Notes: generated by a model not told the origin, from the sequence alone. Positions 1-9,703 are shown, counted from the first letter of the stretch. The stretch: 64,000 nucleotides of DNA from Rhodobacterales bacterium HKCCE2091 (GCA_015689685.1 WVSL01000019.1:1-64000), one strand, 5' to 3'. Translations and numbers: made by a program.

Positions 1-182
1 TGGCCGGATGGACCCGCGCCCAGGCCCGCGCGGTGGCCGAGATGCTGCCGCCCGGCCCCGGCACCCAGGCCGACGCCGCCGAACGGCTCGGCGTGACCCG
101 CACCGCCGTCACCCAGGCGCTCGCCGCCGCGGGCTTCCGCGCCCTGTCCGACGCCATCGCATTCCTGGAGGCAGGGGCATGA
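1..182 (+). CDS. C-terminal part of a helix-turn-helix protein (partial)
   Basis: The gene enters from the left edge; the first complete codon is at 3 and the TGA stop is at 180-182. The visible 59 residues contain a short helix-turn-helix-like stretch (ADAAERLGVTRTAVTQALAA) followed by a short helix, so this is probably the DNA-binding end of a regulator. The stop overlaps the start codon of the DUF3307 gene (ATGA), so the two are translationally coupled. SatD-like regulatory proteins are often found beside DUF3307 proteins, which makes that family a possible identity, but the N-terminal part needed to decide is outside the window. Confidence 0.6.
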   Translation, partial: AGWTRAQARAVAEMLPPGPGTQADAAERLGVTRTAVTQALAAAGFRALSDAIAFLEAGA

Positions 183-907
183 CAGAAACCTTCGCCGCGC
201 TGCTCCTCGCCCATGTCGCCGCGGATTTCCTGTTGCAGACCAACTGGATGGCGGCCGAGAAGGAAAACCGGCACCCGGGCGCGCTGGCAACCCACATCGC
301 CTGCGTCGCGATCACCGCGCTGGCCGCCACGGGCACGCTCTGGCACCCGGCGCTGCTGGCGCTGGTCATCGCCCACCTGGCCATCGACGTCCTGAAATCC
401 TTCCTGCCGCGCGGGCGGCTCTGGCCGTTCATGGCCGACCAGGGCCTGCACCTCGTGAGCCTTGTCGCGGTCGCGGCGCTCGCGCCCGGGATCTGGGAAG
501 ACGGGCTCTGGGGCGGGCATGACTGGCTCGCCGCGGCGATGGCGCTGGCCGCGGGGGCGATCGCGGCGACGGAGGCCGGGGGCTATGCCGTGGGCTTCCT
601 GCTCGCGCCGTTCGGCGACGCGGAAACCGACGCCAGCCTGCCGAACGGCGGCAAGCTGATCGGGCGGCTCGAACGGGGCCTGATCTTCGTCATGGTCATG
701 GCCGGCCAGCCCGGCGGCATCGGCTTCCTGATCGCGGCCAAGTCGGTGCTCCGCTTCGAGGCCAGCCGCGACGGCGACCGCCGCGCCTCGGAATACATCA
801 TCATCGGCACGCTGGCATCGTTCGGGTGGGCGATCGCGGTCGCCTTCGCCACGCTGTGGCTCATGTCGGCCCTGACCCCGATTGGAATCCCGCCCGCGAC
901 CCCCTAG
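179..907 (+). CDS. DUF3307 family integral membrane protein
   Basis: A 242-residue protein with about six hydrophobic segments. It opens with TETFAALLLAHVAADFLLQT, the characteristic start of DUF3307 proteins (an early His, then a DFLLQ motif); a second conserved stretch is AHLAIDVLKSF. The middle carries LPNGGKLIGRLERGLIF, also typical of the family. The ATG at 179 is chosen because it overlaps the upstream stop and begins exactly at the conserved domain; the frame stays open upstream to position 8, but that extension is low-complexity and not conserved-looking. The biochemical function of the family is unknown. Coupling to an upstream HTH protein suggests joint regulation. Confidence 0.8.
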   Translation: MTETFAALLLAHVAADFLLQTNWMAAEKENRHPGALATHIACVAITALAATGTLWHPALLALVIAHLAIDVLKSFLPRGRLWPFMADQGLHLVSLVAVAALAPGIWEDGLWGGHDWLAAAMALAAGAIAATEAGGYAVGFLLAPFGDAETDASLPNGGKLIGRLERGLIFVMVMAGQPGGIGFLIAAKSVLRFEASRDGDRRASEYIIIGTLASFGWAIAVAFATLWLMSALTPIGIPPATP

Positions 908-943
908 ATTGGGGACTGCACCAAGACCCGGAGCAAGGAACTC

Positions 944-1309
944 ATGTTCGGTATCCCCGGCAACCCGCCCGTCACCATCACCGACGCCGCAGCGCGCCAG
1001 ATCGCGAAGCTGATGGCGAAGGACGGCCACAAGGGCCTTCGGATCGGCGTCAAGAAGGGCGGCTGCGCCGGCATGGAATACACGATGGACTTCGCCGATG
1101 CCGTCGATCCCCACGACGAGGTCGTGGAACAGGACGGCGCGCGGGTGATGATCGCGCCGATGGCGCAGATGTTCCTGTTCGGCACCGAGATCGACTACCA
1201 GACCACGCTTCTGGACAGCGGGTTCCGCTTCAACAATCCCAATGTCGTCGATGCCTGCGGCTGCGGAGAGTCGATCAAGTTCGACGAGACGCTGACCCGC
1301 GACGCCTGA
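944..1309 (+). CDS. A-type iron-sulfur cluster carrier (HesB/IscA/SufA family)
   Basis: At 121 residues the protein has the usual length for A-type carriers, which accept Fe-S clusters from the Suf or Isc scaffold and pass them to target apoproteins in the cytoplasm. The three conserved cysteines are visible: one in GGCAGMEY (about residue 42) and the CGC pair in VDACGCGESIKF near the C-terminus. It starts 36 bases after the DUF3307 stop and is followed one base later by a TfoX-like gene, so the three are probably co-transcribed. The full suf operon is not in the window, and I cannot separate SufA from ErpA/IscA assignment on sequence alone. Confidence 0.88.
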   Translation: MFGIPGNPPVTITDAAARQIAKLMAKDGHKGLRIGVKKGGCAGMEYTMDFADAVDPHDEVVEQDGARVMIAPMAQMFLFGTEIDYQTTLLDSGFRFNNPNVVDACGCGESIKFDETLTRDA

Positions 1310-1310
1310 C

Positions 1311-1634
1311 ATGGCGCTGTCGCCCGACCAGATCGAATACGCGCTGGAGCTGTTCGATGGGGTCGGCCCGCTGACCACGAAACGCATGTTCGGGGGCATG
1401 TGCCTCTACCGCGACGGCATCGTCTTCGCGCTGGTGCGTTCCGACGGCACGGTGATGCTGAAGGCGCGCGGCGCGTTCAAGGACCGGGTGGAGGCCGAGG
1501 GCTGGACGCCGTGGCACCACGTCCGCAAGAACGGCGTGGAGACCTCGATGCCGTACTGGGAACTGCCCGGCGCGGCGCTGGACGACCCGGAGGTGGCAAG
1601 CGTGCTGGCGGCGGAGGCGCTGCGGGAGCTTTAA
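1311..1634 (+). CDS. TfoX/Sxy N-terminal domain protein
   Basis: A 107-residue single-domain protein beginning with an alpha-helical segment followed by TTKRMFGGMCLYRDGIVFALV, which matches the TfoX N-terminal domain core (RxMFGG..ly). In gammaproteobacteria TfoX/Sxy promotes competence gene expression with CRP. The small alphaproteobacterial members have only the N-terminal domain and their role is not established. The gene begins one base after the stop of the A-type Fe-S carrier, so it is co-transcribed and probably translationally coupled. No competence genes are nearby. Confidence 0.8.
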   Translation: MALSPDQIEYALELFDGVGPLTTKRMFGGMCLYRDGIVFALVRSDGTVMLKARGAFKDRVEAEGWTPWHHVRKNGVETSMPYWELPGAALDDPEVASVLAAEALREL

Positions 1635-1902
1635 GGGGTCCTGCACTTTGACCTGGCCCGCAAGCTGCGTCCGAGCCCTCGCTGAAGCACCCGCGCGGAA
1701 TCAAGGCCGTCAGGCCGCCGCGCATCGCCGGGCCGCCCCCCGGCACGGCGATCTGGTGAAGGAAGAACCCCGCTCAAAGCTTCTCCTGACCTCGCGAGAT
1801 AAAACGAGCAGCCGGACCGATGGTTCGCCGCACCGCGGCCCGTCAATGCGCCGCTCGACACCTTGCGACGACATCAACCTCGCCCCGCACCCCCCTGCCC
1901 CG
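1635..1902. other. Intergenic stretch with no supported gene
   Basis: These 268 bases lie between the plus-strand TfoX-like gene and the minus-strand 2OG oxygenase, whose stops converge here. Short open frames exist on both strands, but none resembles a known protein and their composition is erratic. The segment contains a patch richer in A and T (around 1775-1805) than its surroundings. I see no convincing terminator with a T-run. It may be a decayed gene or mobile-element remnant, but nothing in it proves that. Confidence 0.4.
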
Positions 1903-2817
1903 TCACGCTTTCTTCTGCAAATGCAGATACGTCTCGTCGAACCGTTTCTGCAGGTGATCCACGGCCTGCACGACACGCCCTGACCCGATCGGCGCGACGT
2001 TGGTGTCGAAGTCCGGGTTGAAGAACAGCGGCACCGAGATCCGCTCCTCCGGCCCGCCGACGACGCGGTGAAGGGTCGCCTTCACCCGCCCGTTCGTCCA
2101 GATCTCCAGCATCTCTCCGAAGTTGATGACGAATTCCCCCGGCGGCGCCTGCACCGGGATCCATGCGCCCGACCGGTCGAGCACTTCCAGACCCGGCGCG
2201 CCGTCGGTCGCGAGCAGCGTCAGGCAGCCGTAGTCGGTATGCGCGGCGATGCCGAAATCCTTGGCCCCGGCCCAGTCCGGCCGCGGCGGGTACCAGTTGC
2301 CACGCAGGAGCGCCATCGGCCGGGTGAACTTGTCGGCGAAGAACCCCGCGTCCTCCCCGATCGCGCCCGCGATCCCACCGAGCAGGTCCAGCGCCACGGC
2401 GCAGGCGTCGCGGTAGTAGCCCCGCAGAGTCGCCGCGAAGCCCTCTGGCGCATCGGGCCAGAGGTTCGGCGCGTAGGACGGCAGGCCGAGCGCGGCGACC
2501 GGGTCGTCCGGCGGCAGCTCCAGCCCGCAGTCGAAGACCTCCTTGTAATCGGGGTTCGCCATCGGATCGACCTGTTCCGACCCCGGCCCGCCCCATCCCC
2601 GGTTGGACCCGGTCCGCGCCATGTCGACCCTGGCCTTGGCCTCTGCCGGCTGATGGAAGAAATCCCGGTAGGCGGCGAGCACCTCCTCGACCCGCGCGCG
2701 CGGGATCGCGGTGGAATGGACGGTCAGGAACCCGGTCTCCGTCGCGCCGGCGCTGAGCGCCGCCACCGTCGCGGCATCTCCCGCCGCCAAGAGCCTCGCG
2801 TCTATCCTCGGGATCAT
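1903..2817 (-). CDS. 2-oxoglutarate-Fe(II) oxygenase, isopenicillin N synthase-like
   Basis: A 304-residue non-haem iron oxygenase of the isopenicillin N synthase/flavonol synthase superfamily. The iron triad is seen as H193 and D195 (AAHTDYG) and H250 (ATLHRVV), and the 2OG carboxylate-binding RxS as R259 and S261 (RISVPLFF). The N-terminal DIOX_N-like region is present. The ATG at 2817 is preferred because the protein then begins [10 protein letters not shown], like relatives; the open frame extends eleven codons further upstream with no conserved content. Bacterial members act on many small substrates and the sequence does not reveal this one's. It is transcribed divergently from tpiA, 74 bases away. 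Confidence 0.88.
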   Translation of the reverse strand: MIPRIDARLLAAGDAATVAALSAGATETGFLTVHSTAIPRARVEEVLAAYRDFFHQPAEAKARVDMARTGSNRGWGGPGSEQVDPMANPDYKEVFDCGLELPPDDPVAALGLPSYAPNLWPDAPEGFAATLRGYYRDACAVALDLLGGIAGAIGEDAGFFADKFTRPMALLRGNWYPPRPDWAGAKDFGIAAHTDYGCLTLLATDGAPGLEVLDRSGAWIPVQAPPGEFVINFGEMLEIWTNGRVKATLHRVVGGPEERISVPLFFNPDFDTNVAPIGSGRVVQAVDHLQKRFDETYLHLQKKA

Positions 2818-2891
2818 CGCCGACCTCTCCGCTGTCCTTGCGCGCCACATATGCTACCAGAGGCCGGAACGCGACCACCTGGGAGACATCG

Positions 2892-3641
<750 letters not shown>

Positions 3642-3674
3642 AAAAGCGCCCGTCCGCCGGGCATACTCCGCCCG

Positions 3675-5492
3675 ATGAGCGCCAACCTGCCCTTCCTGCG
3701 CCGCCCGGCGCTGGCCACGCTGGCCGCGGTCGCGGCGGCGCTGGCGCTGGTCGTGACCGTGGCGCTGCCGCGGCTGGAACGGCTGTTCCTGATCCGCGCG
3801 GGCGAGGAAAGCCAGGCCACGCTGGCGCTGACGCTAGAGGCGCTGAGGTCCGAACTCGACCGGGCGGAGCCCCTGCCCGCGCTCCTGGCCGAACGCCCGG
3901 ACCACGCCCGCCTGCTCGCCGATCCCTCGGATGAGGCGCTGGCTACGCGGGTGAACGAACAGCTTCATCACGCGGCGCTCGGGCTCGGCGTTTCGGACAT
4001 CTACCTGATGGACCGCGAAGGGCTGACCGTCGCGGCGTCGAACTACCGGCGCGCTGACAGCTTCGTCGGCCAGAACTTCGCCTACCGGCCCTATTTCACC
4101 TCCGCGCTCAACGGCGGATCGGGACGGTTCCACGCGCTCGGCACCACGTCCGGGCAGCGCGGCTACTTCTTTTCCGCCCCGGTCGAGGCGGACGGGCGGA
4201 TCGTCGGGGTGATGGTGGTCAAGGTCACGCTCGACCGGCTGGAGGCGACCTGGACCGGGGCCAGCGTCGTGGTCGTCGACGGGTCCGGCGTGATCTTCCT
4301 GTCCGACCGCGAGGACTGGCGCTTCCGGACGCTCGGCGGCATCACCGGCGCATCCATCGAGCGGATCGTCGAGACGCGGCAATACCCGCTCGACCGGCTG
4401 CGGCCCCTCGGCGCGGAGCGCCGCACGCTCGGCCGCGATTCCGATATCCTGACCGTCGGCGGCGACGCGCCCGAGGCCTACGTCGCGGTCACCGGCCTCC
4501 TGGCGCGGGCGGGATGGCGGGTGACGATCCTGACCCCGACCGGCCCGGCGCTGACCCAGGCCCGGCTGACCGCGGCGATGATCGCGCTCCTGATCCTGTC
4601 GCTCGGGCTGGTGGCGATGGCGATGCTGGAACGCCGCGCGCGGCTCCTGGAACGGCTGGAAGTGCAGGCCCAGGCCCAGGCGATGCTGGAGGCGCGGGTC
4701 GCGGAGCGCACCATCGCGCTGCGGCAGGAGGTGGCGGAGCGCACCGCCGCCGAGGAACGCCTGCGCGCCACCCAGAAGGAGCTGGTGCAGGCCGGAAAGC
4801 TCGCAGCGCTCGGCCAGATGTCGGCGGCGCTGAGCCACGAGTTCAACCAGCCGCTCGCCGCGGTGAAGGCCTATGCCGACAACGCCGCGACCTTCCTCGA
4901 CCGCGACCAGGCCGAGGAAGCGCGGCGCAACATCGGGCTCATCAGCCAGATGGCCGACCGCATGGCCTCGATCTCGCGCCACCTGCGCAACTTCGCCCGC
5001 CGACCGCAGGACAAGACCGGGCCGATCGCGCTGCTGGCGACCATCGACGAGGCGATCGCGCTGATGCGGCCCCGGATCGAGGCCGCTGGCGCTCAACTCC
5101 GCTACGACCGGCCCGAGGGAGAGATCGAGGTGATCGGCGGCCGGGTGCGGCTTCAGCAGGTCCTGGTCAACCTGATGTCGAACGCGCTCGACGCGATGGA
5201 ACGGGTGGCCGACCCGGCGATGGAGCTGAGCGTGGAGCCCTCTGGCGACGGCTGGCGGGTGGCGCTGCGCGACCACGGCCCCGGCATCGGGCGCGGCGTC
5301 GAGGACCGCATCTTCGACCCGTTCTTCTCCACCAAGGGGCCGGGCAAGGGCATGGGGCTCGGGCTGTCGATCTCCTACAACATCTTGCGCGACTTCGGCG
5401 GCCGCCTGTCGGCCTGGACCCACCCCGCGGGCGGCGCCGTCTTCGCCGCCGACCTCGTGGCGGCGCCGGCGCAGGAGGTCGCGGCGGAATGA
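3675..5492 (+). CDS. DctB-type sensor histidine kinase
   Basis: At 605 residues it has the layout of DctB kinases: a membrane segment at about 12-34, a periplasmic double-Cache sensor region to about residue 285, a second membrane segment near 300-320, a coiled-coil linker rich in Ala/Glu/Arg, then HisKA and HATPase_c. The phosphoacceptor is H388 in ALSHEFNQPLAAV (Phe replaces the commoner Leu). N-box NLMSNALDAM and G-boxes DHGPGIG and GKGMGLGLSIS are complete. The stop overlaps the start of the partner response regulator (ATGA). DctB kinases sense C4-dicarboxylates in rhizobia; the ligand here is unknown. The TAXI-type TRAP transporter genes just downstream are the likely target. Confidence 0.9.
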   Translation: MSANLPFLRRPALATLAAVAAALALVVTVALPRLERLFLIRAGEESQATLALTLEALRSELDRAEPLPALLAERPDHARLLADPSDEALATRVNEQLHHAALGLGVSDIYLMDREGLTVAASNYRRADSFVGQNFAYRPYFTSALNGGSGRFHALGTTSGQRGYFFSAPVEADGRIVGVMVVKVTLDRLEATWTGASVVVVDGSGVIFLSDREDWRFRTLGGITGASIERIVETRQYPLDRLRPLGAERRTLGRDSDILTVGGDAPEAYVAVTGLLARAGWRVTILTPTGPALTQARLTAAMIALLILSLGLVAMAMLERRARLLERLEVQAQAQAMLEARVAERTIALRQEVAERTAAEERLRATQKELVQAGKLAALGQMSAALSHEFNQPLAAVKAYADNAATFLDRDQAEEARRNIGLISQMADRMASISRHLRNFARRPQDKTGPIALLATIDEAIALMRPRIEAAGAQLRYDRPEGEIEVIGGRVRLQQVLVNLMSNALDAMERVADPAMELSVEPSGDGWRVALRDHGPGIGRGVEDRIFDPFFSTKGPGKGMGLGLSISYNILRDFGGRLSAWTHPAGGAVFAADLVAAPAQEVAAE

Positions 5493-6832
5493 CCGACACG
5501 CCGCTGGTGCTGTTCGTCGACGACGAGGCCGACCTGCGCGAGGCCGCGCGCCAGACCCTGATGCTGGCCGACCTGCCCGCCGAGGGGTTTTCCGAAGCCG
5601 AGGCCGCGCTCGCCCGGCTCGGGCGGCAGTTCCCGGGTGTGCTGGTCAGCGACATACGGATGCCGGGACTCGACGGCATGACGCTGATGTCGCGCGCGCT
5701 GGAGATCGACGCGGAGCTTCCCGTGATCCTCGTGACTGGGCACGGCGACGTCGATCTCGCCGTCCGCGCGATGCGCGACGGCGCCTACGACTTCCTGGAA
5801 AAACCCTGGGCCCCGGCGCGGCTGGTCGACAGCGTGCGGCGTGCGCTCGACAAGCGGCGGCTGACGCTCGAGAACCGGGCGCTCCGGCGCGAGGTCGGCC
5901 GACGCGACGCGATCGAGGTGCGGCTTACCGGGCGGTCGGCGGCGATGATCGCCTTCCGCCAGCAGCTCCGCGCCGTCGCCGCGACCGAGGCCGACGTGCT
6001 GATCCAGGGCGCGACCGGCACCGGCAAGGAGGTCGCCGCGCGGGCGCTGCACCGGGTTTCCGCGCGGGAGAACGGGCCGTTCGTCCACGTCAATTGCGCC
6101 GCCCTGCCCGCCGACCTGATCGAGAGCGAGCTGTTCGGACACGAGGCCGGTGCCTTCCCCGGCGCGACCCGGCCGCGCTACGGCAAGTTCGAGCACGCGC
6201 GCGGGGGCATCCTGTTCCTCGACGAGATCGACAGCCTGCCGATGCCCCTGCAGGGCAAGCTCCTCCACGCGGTCGAGACGCGGGAAATCGTGCGGCTCGG
6301 TTCCAACGACCCGGTGGCGCTGGACCTGCGGATCGTCGCGGCTTCCAAGACCGACCTGGAACGCGAAGCGGCGGCGGGTCGGTTCCGGCCCGACCTGCTC
6401 TACCGGCTGAACGTCGTCACGCTGACCCTGCCGACGCTGGCGGAACGGCGCGAGGACGTGCCGGCGCTCTATGCGCAGCTGCTGAACGAGGCCGCGGCGC
6501 GCTACAAGCGGCCCGTGCCGGAGGTGCCCGGCGCGCTGACCACGATCCTCGCCGCCCGCGACTGGCCCGGCAACGTGCGTGAACTCCGCAACGTCGCCGA
6601 ACGCCATGCCCTGGGGCTCGACCTCGGGCTGGGCGCCGGTGCTGCCGACACCCCCGAGGGCGGGCTGGCCGAGGCGGTGGCGGAACACGAGAAAGCGCTG
6701 ATCGCGGCCAGCCTCGCGGCCCACGGCGGCAGCCTGAAGGACACCTACGAGGCGCTCAGAATCAGCCGCAAGGCGCTCTACGAGAAGATGCAGAAATACG
6801 GTCTGAGCCGCGGCGCCTACGCCGAGGACTAA
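5489..6832 (+). CDS. DctD-type response regulator, NtrC family, with GAFPGA loop
   Basis: A 447-residue regulator with three domains: receiver with phosphoacceptor D55 (SDIRMPGLDG), AAA+ domain, and a C-terminal Fis-type helix-turn-helix (ISRKALYEKMQKYGLS). Walker A is GATGTGKE (174-181) and Walker B lies in GGILFLDEID. The sigma54-contacting loop, normally GAFTGA, reads GAFPGA at 221-226, a change of the conserved Thr to Pro. Arginine-finger region and the WPGNVREL motif are intact. It is coupled to the kinase gene by a 4-base overlap, and 270 bases separate it from the transporter binding-protein gene that it probably controls. Whether it works with RpoN or another sigma factor cannot be told from sequence. 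Confidence 0.9.
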   Translation: MTDTPLVLFVDDEADLREAARQTLMLADLPAEGFSEAEAALARLGRQFPGVLVSDIRMPGLDGMTLMSRALEIDAELPVILVTGHGDVDLAVRAMRDGAYDFLEKPWAPARLVDSVRRALDKRRLTLENRALRREVGRRDAIEVRLTGRSAAMIAFRQQLRAVAATEADVLIQGATGTGKEVAARALHRVSARENGPFVHVNCAALPADLIESELFGHEAGAFPGATRPRYGKFEHARGGILFLDEIDSLPMPLQGKLLHAVETREIVRLGSNDPVALDLRIVAASKTDLEREAAAGRFRPDLLYRLNVVTLTLPTLAERREDVPALYAQLLNEAAARYKRPVPEVPGALTTILAARDWPGNVRELRNVAERHALGLDLGLGAGAADTPEGGLAEAVAEHEKALIAASLAAHGGSLKDTYEALRISRKALYEKMQKYGLSRGAYAED

Positions 6833-7102
6833 CTGGCCCGCGCCACGATGGGTCGGTTCGGGTACACCGGCGCGCGCCGATGGGCGGGTTTCGACACGCC
6901 TTGCCAAGAAACCCGCGCGGGCGCAGGCTGTTACCGCTCGCACCCGGTTGCGCGGAGCCGATCCGGACCGGAGACGTGGGCCCGACATCGCGGGAAAGCG
7001 ATGGCCGTTCGCGGAGGGAGCCGCGTTCGGAACACGCCACCGGGGGAGGAGCGGACGGACGCTGGCGTCCTCCGGGTGGCCTACATGCACGGGAGGCATG
7101 AC

Positions 7103-8089
7103 ATGACCCTCAAGACCCTCGCCGCGACCGCTTCGGTCGTCGCGATCACCGCCGGCGCTGCCTTCGCCCAGGAGGACCGGACCGGCTGGCCGGACAGCTT
7201 CACCGTCGGCACCGCCTCGCAGGGCGGCACCTACTTCGCCTACGGCTCGGGCTGGGCCAACCTCGTCGCCGAGGAACTCGGCCTGTCCGGCGGCGCCGAA
7301 GTCACCGGCGGCCCGATGCAGAACATGGCGCTCGTCCACACCGGCGAGGCCCAGTTCGGCATGGTCACCATGGGCCCGGCCCGTGAATCGATCGAAGGCA
7401 CCAACCCGATCGCGCCCGGCCTTCAGATGACCGGCGCCTGCGCGATGTTCCCGATGTACCAGACGCCGTTCTCGGTGACGACGCTGGCCTCCTCGGGCAT
7501 CACCTCGGTCTCCGAGATCCCGGACGGCGCGCGCATCGGCTACGGCCCCGCCGGTTCGACCTCGGACACCTACTTCCCGCAGATGATGGAAGCGCTCGGC
7601 GTCAACTTCGACCGCCGCAACGGCGGTTGGGACGACCTCGGCGGGCAGCTCCAGGACGGGCTTCTCGACGTGATCGCCTTCGCCGCGGGCGTTCCGGTCC
7701 CGGCGGTGAGCCAGCTCGAGGTGCAGACCGACATCAACATCATCGAGTTCACCGAGGAAGAGCAGGCCGCCATCATCGAGGCGTTCCCCGTCGCGGCCTT
7801 CGAGATCCCGGCGGATACCTACAGCACGCTGGAGGCCCCGGCCCGCTCGGTGGCGATGTGGAACTTCGCGGTCGCCAACTGCGACCTGCCGGAAAGCTTC
7901 GTCTACGCCGTGACCGACGTGGTCATGTCGGACAACGAGCGGATGGTGAACATCCACCGCGCCGCGACCGAGACCCTGCCCGAGAACTGGGACAAGAACA
8001 CCGTCATGATGTGGCACCCGGGCGCGGCCCGGTGGTTCACCGAGAATGCCGGCGCGGAAATCGCGGCCGACATGATCTACGGCGGCTGA
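7103..8089 (+). CDS. TAXI-family TRAP transporter solute-binding protein
   Basis: A 328-residue periplasmic protein with a clear signal peptide (cleavage likely after AAFAQ, about residue 23) followed by the TAXI-family opening TVGTASQGGTYFAYGSGWA. TAXI proteins bind substrates such as glutamate or other carboxylates and deliver them to a fused TRAP permease. The ATG at 7103 has GGGAGG seven bases upstream. The cognate fused permease is at 9704-12034 on the same strand, with an opposite-strand gene in between. The upstream DctB/DctD-like pair is the probable regulator. The substrate cannot be inferred. Confidence 0.92.
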   Translation: MTLKTLAATASVVAITAGAAFAQEDRTGWPDSFTVGTASQGGTYFAYGSGWANLVAEELGLSGGAEVTGGPMQNMALVHTGEAQFGMVTMGPARESIEGTNPIAPGLQMTGACAMFPMYQTPFSVTTLASSGITSVSEIPDGARIGYGPAGSTSDTYFPQMMEALGVNFDRRNGGWDDLGGQLQDGLLDVIAFAAGVPVPAVSQLEVQTDINIIEFTEEEQAAIIEAFPVAAFEIPADTYSTLEAPARSVAMWNFAVANCDLPESFVYAVTDVVMSDNERMVNIHRAATETLPENWDKNTVMMWHPGAARWFTENAGAEIAADMIYGG

Positions 8090-8139
8090 CCGGTCCCCGG
8101 TTCACGGAACGCGCGGCATGGTCCCGCCATACGAAGAAA

Positions 8140-8172
8140 GGGCCGCCCGGCAACCGGGCGGCCCCCTCCGGG
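8140..8172 (-). terminator. Perfect 11-bp hairpin terminator, best oriented for the minus strand
   Basis: GGGCCGCCCGG at 8140-8150 pairs perfectly with CCGGGCGGCCC at 8154-8164 around a CAA loop. Read on the minus strand, the hairpin is followed by a pyrimidine tract, CTTTCTTCG, as expected for intrinsic termination of the PPC-repeat gene ending at 8190. It can also act on plus-strand transcripts from the TAXI gene, though the run following it there is C-rich. Confidence 0.75.
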
Positions 8173-8189
8173 TCCATACGGGCCCGAGC

Positions 8190-9512
8190 TTACTGCGCCG
8201 GCACGAAGCGTTCGATCGTCACCCGGATCACGCCGGTGTAGCCGGACGAGTACTGGGTCACGCCGAGCATGTAGTTCCCCGGCCCCACGCGGGCGGTGAT
8301 CTGGCTGTCGAGCGTGCCGTTGGAATCGTCGTTGAACGCGATCTCGCGCCCCGAGCCGTCGAACAGGCGGATGACCGGGTCGCTGTCGGTGATCTCGATC
8401 GCGTCGATCACCAGGAGTCCGCCCTGCGGCACGGAGAAGCCGTAGAATACCGCGTCATGGCCGACCGGCTGGTCGTAGACGAGCCGCGAGCTGAGCACGC
8501 CGAGCTCGGTGATCGGGTAGCCCGAGCCATCCGGCGGGCTGGCGTTGCCCTGCGAGTAGAGGTCGAACATCGCCGCGCGCGGGTCGTAGCCGCGCACGGT
8601 GACCGTGACCGGCTGGTTCTGGTCCGAGAGCGCCCGCATCGCGATGCAGTAGTCGCCCGCGGCCAGCGGCGAGGTGAAGTCGATCCGGCTGTTCAGGCTG
8701 TCGTAGTCGTCGTTCTCGGCGATCAGCGTGCCGTCGCCGTCGAAGATGTAGATGTAGGGATCGGCCCATTCGTTCTCCGCCCGGATGGTGACCGCCTGCG
8801 GCTCCGCCAGCGTGAAGCGGTAGTAGGGCGTCTGGCTGACCGAGTTGGTCACCGTCACGCCCTGTTCCAGCATCGTGTCGAGCGCGCCCGAGCCGAGCGG
8901 CGTGGCCGGCGTGTCCGGGGTGCAGGTCTGGACGCCCGCGAAGAACCCGGAGGGATCGGCGAGCCCCTGGGTCAGCGGCTCCATCTCCACGGTGCCGACG
9001 CGGACATCCGCGACCACCGCCCCGCCGGCATAGCCGCGGGTCAGGAGACAGTAGCTGCCGGGCTGAAGCTGCGTCTCGGCGCGCGAGGCGAGCGAGCCGC
9101 CGCTGTCGTCGTCGGTCAGAACCAGCGTCCCGTCGGCGGCGAAGAGCTCGATCACGGTGTCGCCGAACTCGGTCGCCGCGGCCTCGACCCGGTAATCGCC
9201 GGCCTCGGTCACGGAGAACGCGGTGACGAAATTGCCGTTCGGGGCGACCTCCACCGCGTCGAGTTGCAGGAACGCCTCGGCGGTGGAGATGTCGGACCCG
9301 GCCTCGTCGCCCGCGATCCATTCGACAGAGGTGCCGAGACCGTAGCAGATCTCCTCGGGTTCGGCCGGCAGCGCGACGTTCGGCAGCACGACTTCGGGCG
9401 TGTCGGCGTCGGGCGTCTCGACCTCGGGCGTCTCGGTGTCCTGCGCCAGCGCGGGCCAGGCACAGAGGGCGGCCGAAAGCGCGCAGGCGAGGCTGCCGGT
9501 TCTGAAACTCAT
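8190..9512 (-). CDS. Secreted protein with three PPC-like repeats
   Basis: A 440-residue exported protein with a signal peptide (cleavage after ALAQ, about residue 24), a short Thr/Pro/Glu-rich linker and three beta-rich repeats resembling bacterial pre-peptidase C-terminal (PPC) domains. Each repeat has a strand with the pattern D-x-x-I-x-L/I-F-x-x-x-G followed by an acidic turn: DDD at 134-136, NDD at 267-269 and NDD at 394-396, each followed by a Ser/Leu-rich stretch. Such acidic turns often bind calcium. No catalytic domain is present, so it is probably a periplasmic or extracellular binding or adhesive protein. It sits on the opposite strand between two transporter genes. Confidence 0.75.
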   Translation of the reverse strand: MSFRTGSLACALSAALCAWPALAQDTETPEVETPDADTPEVVLPNVALPAEPEEICYGLGTSVEWIAGDEAGSDISTAEAFLQLDAVEVAPNGNFVTAFSVTEAGDYRVEAAATEFGDTVIELFAADGTLVLTDDDSGGSLASRAETQLQPGSYCLLTRGYAGGAVVADVRVGTVEMEPLTQGLADPSGFFAGVQTCTPDTPATPLGSGALDTMLEQGVTVTNSVSQTPYYRFTLAEPQAVTIRAENEWADPYIYIFDGDGTLIAENDDYDSLNSRIDFTSPLAAGDYCIAMRALSDQNQPVTVTVRGYDPRAAMFDLYSQGNASPPDGSGYPITELGVLSSRLVYDQPVGHDAVFYGFSVPQGGLLVIDAIEITDSDPVIRLFDGSGREIAFNDDSNGTLDSQITARVGPGNYMLGVTQYSSGYTGVIRVTIERFVPAQ

Positions 9513-9703
9513 CTTGGATCCTCCAAATCAAACGGGGCGCGGTGGCCCGTCGCCGGCACCCTACAATCGAAATCCGCCCCGCGCATAGGGGAATACCGAA
9601 ACTTGAACCCCCGTGACCGGAGCGTGCGAGAGACCGCGCCCGGGCGGGCGGCGCGGCGGGGGCACGCGGCGCCACGGAACCACGACGAAGAGGGATGGAG
9701 ACC

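Noticed and set aside
8-178. N-terminal extension of the DUF3307 protein from an ATG at position 8
   Set aside because: The extension is Arg/Pro-rich and overlaps the C-terminal frame of the upstream HTH gene; the ATGA overlap start at 179 fits the conserved domain.
6938-6951. Possible sigma54 promoter TCGCAC-CCGG-TTGC upstream of the TAXI gene
   Set aside because: The spacer between the two elements is one base too short for GG/GC spacing and the first element has a mismatch; not supported.
5375-8017. Very long minus-strand open frame opposite the DctD and TAXI genes
   Set aside because: It is antisense to three well-supported genes with complete motifs; in such GC-rich DNA stop codons are rare in all frames. 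Its translation is Arg/His/Gly-rich without domains.
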